Below are positions 1 through 4,633 of a stretch of DNA of 7,422 nt, in pieces (position 1 is the stretch's first letter; each line of letters opens with the position of its first letter). Under the pieces are notes generated by a model. It was not told the origin of the DNA and did no database searches. It saw only the letters and a program-made list of their open reading frames with translations. A program made the position numbers and the translations under genes. Where the stretch lies: contig VXXH01000170.1 of NCBI GenBank assembly GCA_009835515.1, positions 801-8,222 of the forward strand, read 5' to 3'. The stretch is from Candidatus Poribacteria bacterium (lineage in GTDB: Bacteria > Poribacteria > WGA-4E > WGA-3G).

Positions 1-19
1 CCTGTTACGGTAAAAATGT

Positions 20-54
20 TGTTCCAATATGGAACAGTGTTCCATATTGGAACA
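20..54. promoter_or_regulatory. Twin 17-bp operator/enhancer dyads forming one perfect palindrome
   Basis: TGTTCCAATATGGAACA (20-36) and TGTTCCATATTGGAACA (38-54) are separated by one G. Each is a dyad of TGTTCC-N5-GGAACA, and the two are exact reverse complements of each other, so all 17 base pairs of the 35-bp unit match. The six-N5-six layout and length equal those of NtrC-family sites (consensus TGCACC-N5-GGTGCA), and the inner CCA...TGG bases agree. The pair sits about 210-245 bp upstream of the predicted start of the sigma-54 promoter, typical for an activator enhancer. Alternatives are a repressor operator or a terminator hairpin for an unseen gene. No T-run follows on the plus strand. 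Confidence 0.7.
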
Positions 55-110
55 CAACACACTGAAACCCGCTTTATCAAAGACTCCGCAACCTATATGG
101 CTCTCAAATG

Positions 111-127
111 TGTTTCATTTTGAAACA
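111..127. promoter_or_regulatory. Third dyad of the same class
   Basis: TGTTTCATTTTGAAACA is a perfect TGTTTC-N5-GAAACA dyad, and one more pair (G110/C128) extends it to 19 bp. It has the same geometry as the two dyads at 20-54, with one base changed symmetrically in each half, as expected of a weaker site for the same dimeric regulator. Its centre (119) is 73 bp from the centre of the second dyad, close to seven helical turns, and about 147 bp upstream of the predicted sigma-54 start. The regulator is not in the window. Confidence 0.55.
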
Positions 128-162
128 CTCGACGAAAAACAACTTTAAGCGTTCCCATGACA

Positions 163-196
163 CCGCGTACACTTTGGATCCCGCGTACCACCTTGG
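163..196 (+). repeat. Short imperfect tandem direct repeat
   Basis: CCGCGTACACTTTGG (163-177) is followed by CCGCGTACCACCTTGG (181-196). The first eight bases are identical and both copies end in TTGG, with a period of 18 bp. It lies between the dyads and the sigma-54 promoter, where a DNA-bending protein would be expected, but I see no good IHF consensus. Function is unknown and chance is possible. Confidence 0.3.
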
Positions 197-238
197 CGGA
201 CAAAGTTATAACAGGGATGGATATCATGGTTTTAACTA

Positions 239-255
239 TTGGCACGGTTCTTGCT
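239..255 (+). promoter_or_regulatory. Sigma-54 (RpoN) -24/-12 promoter
   Basis: TTGGCACGGTTCTTGCT matches the RpoN consensus TGGCACG-N4-TTGC(A/T) at every fixed position, with GG at 241-242 and GC at 253-254 separated by the required 10 bp. Taking C254 as -12 puts the start near 266. Sigma-54 promoters need a remote enhancer-binding ATPase, and the dyads at 20-54 and 111-127 are placed and shaped to serve it. The most likely target is the operon beginning at 630. RpoN and its activator are not encoded in the window. Confidence 0.75.
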
Positions 256-382
256 TGAGTTATGAAGTGTAAGCCAAATCCGTTGATGTTAGTTGTGTTT
301 TACACGAGGTATTGAGGGATTTTGGTACTGCATCGCGGACTGTTCCAACAGGCGTGGTCTCTCGCTATGCGGCTTTTTTCGT

Positions 383-411
383 TTGACAATAACGCTGGAA
401 CGTGCTATTCT
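383..411 (+). promoter_or_regulatory. Sigma-70-type promoter with extended -10
   Basis: An exact -35 hexamer TTGACA (383-388) is followed after a 17-bp spacer by TATTCT (406-411), which agrees with TATAAT at four of six positions and is preceded by TGC, an extended -10 element. The predicted start is near 418, giving a leader of about 210 nt before the gene at 630. It could supply basal expression in addition to the sigma-54 promoter. The hexamer could have arisen by chance, but the match and spacing are good. Confidence 0.5.
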
Positions 412-572
412 TAGGCACGTTAGATCCTGTAGATGTTTACCCCGATCCACACGAAATCGATGCCCATGGCAGGCACGTTCACGGACCTCACGGTTTTAAG
501 AAAAATCAACATGTCTACGACAATGTTACCATGAGGGTGACTAGTTGTAGTGATTGCGATGAGGATGATTAA
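402..572 (+). CDS. Possible small His/Asp-rich peptide, uncertain
   Basis: The frame is open from 393 to a TAA at 570-572. A GTG at 402 would give 56 residues, with only a weak GGAA (397-400) before it. The translation looks protein-like: hydrophilic, rich in His, Asp and Gly, with HEIDAHGRHVHGPHGF in the middle and a C-terminal SCSDCDEDD containing a CxxC pair that could bind metal. No signal peptide is visible. The GTG lies inside the sigma-70 promoter, so it could be translated only from the upstream sigma-54 transcript. I do not recognise a family. It could equally be a decayed gene tail or a chance open frame. Confidence 0.25.
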   Translation: MLFLGTLDPVDVYPDPHEIDAHGRHVHGPHGFKKNQHVYDNVTMRVTSCSDCDEDD

Positions 573-581
573 GTCGCCTGC

Positions 582-606
582 TGGATGTTTTTCTCCAAAA
601 CATCCA
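582..606 (+). other. Perfect 10-bp hairpin in the operon leader
   Basis: TGGATGTTTT (582-591) and AAAACATCCA (597-606) are exact inverted repeats around the 5-nt loop TCTCC. The hairpin starts 10 nt after the stop of the small ORF and ends 11 nt before the Shine-Dalgarno of the next gene. No T-run follows on the plus strand, so it is not a standard intrinsic terminator. It might control mRNA processing, stability or translation of the gene at 630, or be a protein-binding dyad. Confidence 0.5.
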
Positions 607-617
607 CACAGTCCAAT

Positions 618-622
618 AGGAG
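618..622 (+). promoter_or_regulatory. Shine-Dalgarno fixing the start at 630
   Basis: AGGAG lies 7 nt before the ATG at 630. The same frame is open up to an in-frame ATG-like start at 585, but that start is inside the hairpin, has no Shine-Dalgarno, and would place 15 polar residues before the membrane segment. The start at 630 gives a normal MRK-plus-hydrophobic N-terminus. Confidence 0.7.
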
Positions 623-629
623 CCGTAAC

Positions 630-1268
630 ATGAGAAAACTTATGATCGGGACTATCCTCTCTGTCACCTGTGCTTGTGGATGTTTTTTCTACGCGAAGTG
701 GGATACACAAAGAGTTGCCGACAGCGTGCCCGAATCACCCATTGTAGAACAACAAACTGTTGACGCACATCCACATGAGACCCCCGTACTGGAAACCCCG
801 CCCGCAAATACCGGCGTGTTTGAACCTAAAACTAATATCGTAGAAAATTCGATGTCCACAACCCCGAAGACTGAAGATAGCACAACGCAAGTAGACGCGG
901 CGGAACAGACCAAGGATGTGGAAGAAAAGGGTGCAGCGTGGCAAACCGATGACGCACACGAGCATAAATCCACCCGAAGCCCATTTGCCCGAGAACTTCC
1001 AGATATCAGTGAGATGGATCCAGATGAACTGGCCGATATGCTACTTGTCGGGCTCCTAAAACGTTTTGGCGACATCCCTGAGGTTCACACATTCATGGAA
1101 TTAGAGCGAAAGAGGTTCAAAAACCAGCCGTGGACCTTGGATGAACGCATTGATTTTACGCGAGCTCAGTATCATCTGTGGCCAGATCCAAGAACCAAGG
1201 AAAGCCTGGAGATTTTCTTGGAGAGAAGAGCCACCGAGTATCCAAGAAGCACTAAAATCGTGAGGTGA
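630..1268 (+). CDS. Membrane-anchored or secreted GDIPEV-domain protein
   Basis: 212 residues, family not recognised. The N-terminus MRKLMIGTILSVTCACGCFFY is a short positive stretch and one hydrophobic segment (about 4-21), so the protein is exported or anchored with its C-terminus outside the cytoplasm. Three cysteines (14, 16, 18) are present. ACGC at 15-18 is a poor lipobox, so lipoprotein status is uncertain. Residues about 24-125 are a Pro/Thr/Glu/Asp-rich, probably disordered spacer. Residues 144-204 form a charged, probably helical domain starting KRFGDIPEV and containing HLWP, which recurs in the next gene. The stop overlaps the next gene's Shine-Dalgarno, indicating one transcript with it and the oligosaccharyltransferase downstream. 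The Thr/Ser/Pro-rich spacer would be a plausible glycosylation substrate, but this is only an inference from context. Confidence 0.75.
   Translation: MRKLMIGTILSVTCACGCFFYAKWDTQRVADSVPESPIVEQQTVDAHPHETPVLETPPANTGVFEPKTNIVENSMSTTPKTEDSTTQVDAAEQTKDVEEKGAAWQTDDAHEHKSTRSPFARELPDISEMDPDELADMLLVGLLKRFGDIPEVHTFMELERKRFKNQPWTLDERIDFTRAQYHLWPDPRTKESLEIFLERRATEYPRSTKIVR
1262..1267 (+). promoter_or_regulatory. Shine-Dalgarno overlapping the upstream stop
   Basis: GAGGTG (1262-1267) overlaps the TGA at 1266-1268 and lies 6 nt before ATG 1274. This supports ATG 1274 over an in-frame GTG at 1265, and suggests translational coupling of the two paralogous genes. Confidence 0.6.
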
Positions 1269-1273
1269 ACACA

Positions 1274-1897
1274 ATGAAAACTTTGAACGCTTTACTCGTT
1301 TGTTTTATGATCGTAACCATGCTATCGGGTTGCAGCACGAGGCACGCCAACGCGCCCCTCCCTAACACACCAACTGCTCACGATCAACAGGATCCCCCAG
1401 ATCCTTTCGTGCTCGTGAACCCAATGCGGGATGATCCAGACAATCCCAGTCCACACAATCCACTGATCAAGAAGTTTGGGGATATTCCGGAAGTCCGCAC
1501 GTATATGCGGCTGAAGCAAAAATACTACACGGGGACCGGAATGACCAGTGATGAGGCAATAGAACTCTACACTGCAGAAGCCCATCTCTATCCCTCAGAT
1601 GCCACAAAAGCAAAATTAAAAATGTGGGAAAAGGACAGAGAGCGATACATAAAAGAGGGGATACCATTAGGTGAAACCCCTGTATTGAGGTACGCCGGGA
1701 GCACTTCACATTTTTATCACCGAGGCCCCAGTGGCTACTACAACGTCAGAACGCTGCCAGATGGCACGCGAATCATAAATGATTGGAGCCTCCCCGGAGG
1801 GAAAGCCGTCATCCCACCAAAAGAAACATCAAAATCAGAGAGTGCTGCTGCCGATGCTCATGATCAAAATTCGGTTTCCACCGAAGATGAGGAGTGA
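1274..1897 (+). CDS. GDIPEV-domain lipoprotein
   Basis: 207 residues from ATG 1274; a GTG at 1265 would add three. MKTLNALLVCFMIVTMLSGC is a typical lipoprotein signal with lipobox LSGC and lipidated Cys20. The next residue is Ser, not the Asp that retains lipoproteins in the inner membrane of E. coli, so outer-membrane sorting is likely if that rule applies here. A Pro/Asp/Asn-rich linker (about 22-63) leads to the domain at 66-125 (KKFGDIPEV, HLYP), which matches residues 144-204 of the preceding protein at about 24 of 60 positions. A further region (about 140-180, including GYYNVRTLPDGTRI) looks beta-rich and is absent from the paralog. The tail is acidic and Ser/Ala-rich. I do not recognise the family. 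The gene ends 12 nt before the oligosaccharyltransferase start, so co-transcription is likely. Confidence 0.85.
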   Translation: MKTLNALLVCFMIVTMLSGCSTRHANAPLPNTPTAHDQQDPPDPFVLVNPMRDDPDNPSPHNPLIKKFGDIPEVRTYMRLKQKYYTGTGMTSDEAIELYTAEAHLYPSDATKAKLKMWEKDRERYIKEGIPLGETPVLRYAGSTSHFYHRGPSGYYNVRTLPDGTRIINDWSLPGGKAVIPPKETSKSESAAADAHDQNSVSTEDEE

Positions 1898-1909
1898 TCG
1901 CTCGCGACA

Positions 1910-4306
1910 ATGCTCAACCGCTCAATGCTACTCAAATCGGTTCTCCTCGGTGTTTTTCTCTGTGTTGCCTTCTGGATTCGCGTTCAGAGTGTCGGCGCAA
2001 TACCAGAAGGACATTTCACAGGCGTTGACGCTTATCTCTACTATTTTCAGGCACAACAAATCTCGGATCAAGGGACATTACCCGCCCGCGATATGCACCG
2101 GTGGCTGCCCCTCGGTAGAGATAACGGGCAACTCCTCAACCTCTACAGTTATACCCTTGCATACACTCACAAAGCTGTGGCGTGGCTATTTCCTTCTGTC
2201 ACACTTTATGATGTTACCGTCTACATGCCTGTGGTCTGCTTTTGTATCGGGATCGGTTCGCTCTGTCTCTATCTCACTTGCTCCTTCGGGCTGTTCACTG
2301 CGAGTCTCGTCGGTGTGCTTTTGGCAACGCTCCCGGGGGCCATCAATAGAAGCACTGCTGGCTTCGGCGACCGAGATGCCTACTGTCTGATGCTTGGTCT
2401 CCTTGCCGTTGTGACCTATCTTGTCTCTCTCCAAGCAGGAACACCCCGCAAACGGCTGATTTGGACGATTGTGAGTGGCTTTCTTGTCTTTCTGGGCGGT
2501 ATGAGTTGGGAAGGTTTCGGTGTCTTCCTGAGTGTGATTATGGTTGTGGAGCTGTGGCGATTCCTCTCTTCCGAAATCGAAAACAACTTCGGCCTCTATC
2601 TGCTGTGGGTGTGCTGTTTTGTTCCAACACTCTATCTTGCCTCACCGGGCTATCGGAACGGCTACGGTTTTGCCGAACACCTCTTTGCGTTTGTGCTTGT
2701 CCCACCCGTTGTGCTTTTAGGCATACGCGCCCTTCGGTACCTGTTGCTGTCAAAAGTAGAAAAACTCCGCCCGCATGCCCGCACCCTTGCGCTCGGAGTG
2801 ATGGTGGCAACCGTGTGCCTTGCAATCGGGTATGTTTTGATACAACGAAACACCTTCGCAGAAACGACCGTGCCGTTGAGTCAAACCCCCTTGATGCAAA
2901 GCATTGGTGAACTCGTACACACAGATTCAAACTATTGGAGAATGCTCTACGGATATATCTTTGTATTAGGCATCATGGGACTCATGACGACAGCCATGCA
3001 CCAGTGGAAAAACTATGGTGCCCACCTGATCCTGCCGCTTACGCTTTTTACATTAACCACCTTTTTTAGAGAATACCCTGATAGCTGGTGCGGGACACAG
3101 AATACCAATATCCTCTTTTTCATTGCTATCGCTGCAACTGTGATGACGATCATGTTTATGGCTTGGCGGCGTGACTTCCGTCCGAAAAATGAACTTGCTT
3201 CTGTAGCCGCCATTGCATGGTTTCTGATTTGGACAGCCCTCTCGCGTGATGCGGTACGGTATTCCATCTTTACCAGCCCTGTCCTCGCTTTCTTTACCGC
3301 GGAACTCATACAATTCTGTAGCGCGAAACTCTGTAACGTGAAACTGATCCAAAAACTCAGCGGACGGATACCACAGGGGGTCCTGAAAACAAGCTTGGCA
3401 CTCGCAATGCTTGCAGTTCTTATATGGATCCCTTCTCCATTCGGATACGCCCAGAAAATCCGGCATGCGACACATGTGCGCAGAAGCATGCCGATAAACA
3501 GCACCGTTGCTGAAACTTTTCAGTGGATGAAAGCAGAACTCTCACACTCGGCTGTCGTCGCTACGGACTGGATACACGGTAGCCAACTCAACGTCCTTGG
3601 CGGTGTCAAAACGATTACGGACCAGGACACTTTCATACAGCATTGGATCCATCTCTATTACCGATACCTCTTCTGTGGACAATCTGAAAAAGAAATCCTT
3701 CAATTCCTAAAAACCCACGGGGCAACCCACTTGATGTTAACTGAAGTCGACATCGTTAGGGATGCACTCACCTATTCTGTCATTGGAAGTCCATCCGAAC
3801 ACAACAAGCACTTTGAAATCATTGTACTCCGAGACCCAATATACGAAAAAGGAAATATCTTTCTATTTCCTGAAAAAGCAACACCCTTTTTCAGGAACAT
3901 CCAGATTGATATGCATCCAGAAAACAACACAGCAACCACCGCTATACTTGTCCGCAAAAAAGGGATAGCGACGACTCTCCCTTACGTCGCTTTTGAAAAT
4001 AAAAAACGCACCGCCTCCGAAAATCAAGATGGGTCAAAAACAGGAGGCATCCTCCTCTATTTTGATGAGTCTCAGAAGTTCCAAAAAGGCTATTATGTCC
4101 CGCCCATCGCATGGGAGAACGTCGCGATTCGCCTGTTCCTACGAGGCGTTCCAAGTGACGCGTTTAAGCTTGTTTACGAAACTCAAAAAACTGGCGGAAC
4201 GCCTGTCAAAGTTTGGGAAATACACTACCCTCCCGACATCCAACCGGATCTAAAATACCTCAAAACCGGTTTCTCTGAAATAGACGAGGATTTACAACTG
4301 CAATAA
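1910..4306 (+). CDS. STT3-family oligosaccharyltransferase (PglB/AglB-like)
   Basis: 798 residues, close to the usual STT3/PglB/AglB length. The first ~510 residues are a multi-pass membrane domain and the last ~290 a soluble, presumably periplasmic domain. STT3 enzymes move a lipid-linked glycan to Asn of exported proteins. Visible hallmarks are Asp40 in GVDAYLYYF (first external loop), RSTAGFGDRDAY with Arg147, Asp154 and Asp156 (second metal motif), MSWEGFG at 198, TFAE at 315-318 matching the TIxE motif with Glu318, and DAVRY with Arg450 before a late helix. The WWDYG region reads VVATDWIHGSQL (549-560): Trp554 and Gly557 remain, but the first Trp and the Asp of WWD are Asp553 and Ile555, so acceptor recognition may differ. 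ATG 1910 follows the upstream stop by 12 nt; its best Shine-Dalgarno, GAGGAG (1889-1894), is rather far. Substrate and glycan are unknown, and another GT-C role is possible. Confidence 0.85.
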   Translation: MLNRSMLLKSVLLGVFLCVAFWIRVQSVGAIPEGHFTGVDAYLYYFQAQQISDQGTLPARDMHRWLPLGRDNGQLLNLYSYTLAYTHKAVAWLFPSVTLYDVTVYMPVVCFCIGIGSLCLYLTCSFGLFTASLVGVLLATLPGAINRSTAGFGDRDAYCLMLGLLAVVTYLVSLQAGTPRKRLIWTIVSGFLVFLGGMSWEGFGVFLSVIMVVELWRFLSSEIENNFGLYLLWVCCFVPTLYLASPGYRNGYGFAEHLFAFVLVPPVVLLGIRALRYLLLSKVEKLRPHARTLALGVMVATVCLAIGYVLIQRNTFAETTVPLSQTPLMQSIGELVHTDSNYWRMLYGYIFVLGIMGLMTTAMHQWKNYGAHLILPLTLFTLTTFFREYPDSWCGTQNTNILFFIAIAATVMTIMFMAWRRDFRPKNELASVAAIAWFLIWTALSRDAVRYSIFTSPVLAFFTAELIQFCSAKLCNVKLIQKLSGRIPQGVLKTSLALAMLAVLIWIPSPFGYAQKIRHATHVRRSMPINSTVAETFQWMKAELSHSAVVATDWIHGSQLNVLGGVKTITDQDTFIQHWIHLYYRYLFCGQSEKEILQFLKTHGATHLMLTEVDIVRDALTYSVIGSPSEHNKHFEIIVLRDPIYEKGNIFLFPEKATPFFRNIQIDMHPENNTATTAILVRKKGIATTLPYVAFENKKRTASENQDGSKTGGILLYFDESQKFQKGYYVPPIAWENVAIRLFLRGVPSDAFKLVYETQKTGGTPVKVWEIHYPPDIQPDLKYLKTGFSEIDEDLQLQ

Positions 4307-4308
4307 AC

Positions 4309-4584
4309 ATGCTCGCAAACACGATCACAATCGCTTGCCCAGTCTTAACCTTTGCTGTTATGGCCCTCTTTGGACATCAGCGCGCCCTATCCATCGCCTT
4401 GATTTTCACCATCGCCCTCATCTTTGCACTCGATGCTGTTGATGGCTACATCGCCCGCAAACGCAACAAAACCTCTAAACTCGGTGAAGTCCTGGACACC
4501 CTCGCTGACAGAATTGAGGAAGGCAACATGTCAAAACTCACGATCTCCGAACCTCCTCTTAAGCAACAATCTGCTAACAGTTAA
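4309..4584 (+). pseudogene. Truncated CDP-alcohol phosphatidyltransferase
   Basis: The 91-residue frame starts 2 nt after the oligosaccharyltransferase stop. After two hydrophobic segments (about 5-21 and 27-41) it carries the full catalytic signature of the CDP-alcohol phosphatidyltransferase family, D-x2-DG-x2-AR-x8-G-x3-D-x3-D: Asp42, Asp45, Gly46, Ala49, Arg50, Gly59, Asp63 and Asp67. Members transfer a phosphatidyl group from CDP-diacylglycerol to an alcohol and normally have about 170-220 residues with four further membrane helices. Here the family sequence stops just after Arg68, and a hydrophilic tail ends at residue 91. Neither other frame resumes a recognisable family sequence (one stops at once), so a single frameshift is not enough and a deletion or junction around 4510-4530 is likely. 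A fragment lacking four helices is unlikely to work. The STT3 neighbour may hint at glycolipid or phospholipid metabolism, unproven. Confidence 0.75.
4516..4530 (+). promoter_or_regulatory. Strong internal Shine-Dalgarno plus ATG at the break
   Basis: GAGGAAGG (4516-4523) precedes ATG 4528-4530 at good spacing, exactly where family similarity of the phosphatidyltransferase ends. From this ATG only 18 codons follow (MSKLTISEPPLKQQSANS) before TAA 4582-4584. It looks like the ribosome binding site and first codons of another gene whose body is gone, fused in frame to the truncated gene. It could also be chance. Confidence 0.35.
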
Positions 4585-4587
4585 ATG

Positions 4588-4601
4588 TTGGTGGTTGGTG
4601 G
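4588..4601 (+). repeat. TTGGTGG tandem pair, possible two-tier G-quadruplex
   Basis: TTGGTGGTTGGTGG lies 3 nt after the stop of the truncated gene, in the 49-nt gap between convergent frames. Its four GG runs could form a two-layer G-quadruplex. No convincing intrinsic terminator was found here for either gene. Confidence 0.3.
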
Positions 4602-4633
4602 CTATTTTGTTTGCGGTTGGTTGTTCTGCGCTA

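Larger units (their letters stand above)
1..629. other. Gene-poor, regulation-rich upstream region
   Basis: I see no convincing protein gene in this stretch apart from one doubtful small ORF (402-572). The open frames here lack ribosome binding sites or good starts. Its content is regulatory: three related dyads (20-54 and 111-127), a short imperfect direct repeat (163-196), a sigma-54 promoter (239-255), a sigma-70-like promoter (383-411) and a hairpin (582-606). All lie upstream of, and point toward, the plus-strand operon starting at 630. If transcription starts at the sigma-54 promoter, the leader is about 365 nt, which is long and leaves room for the small ORF and the hairpin to act in the mRNA. 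Confidence 0.7.

Noticed and set aside
20..54. Rho-independent terminator
   Set aside because: The plus strand has no T-run after the stem. The minus strand has TTTTT a few bases on, but no minus-strand gene lies upstream of it to terminate.
262..318. 17-codon ATG frame near the sigma-54 start
   Set aside because: The ATG lies just before the predicted transcription start and has no ribosome binding site.
293..499. 68-residue plus-strand frame in the leader
   Set aside because: It begins with TTG without a ribosome binding site, crosses the sigma-70 promoter, is Cys/Arg-rich and has no recognisable features.
585..629. In-frame upstream start for the first operon gene
   Set aside because: It lies within the hairpin arm, lacks a Shine-Dalgarno and adds a polar leader before the signal segment; ATG 630 with AGGAG 7 nt upstream is better.
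420..1075. Minus-strand frames opposite the first envelope gene
   Set aside because: They are antisense to a gene with a clear start, export signal and a domain shared with its neighbour; their translations are Ser/Cys-rich and unlike proteins.
1779..2390. 203-residue plus-strand frame overlapping the lipoprotein and STT3 genes
   Set aside because: It spans the boundary of two well-supported genes in another frame and shows no domain.
2461..3504. Frames of 130-163 residues on both strands within the STT3 gene
   Set aside because: The STT3 frame has catalytic motifs throughout; the alternatives are Cys/Arg-rich shadow translations.
4572..4610. Terminator after the truncated phosphatidyltransferase
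   Set aside because: CTAACA/TGTTGG can pair for only six bases including a wobble, and the T-rich part starts too far downstream.
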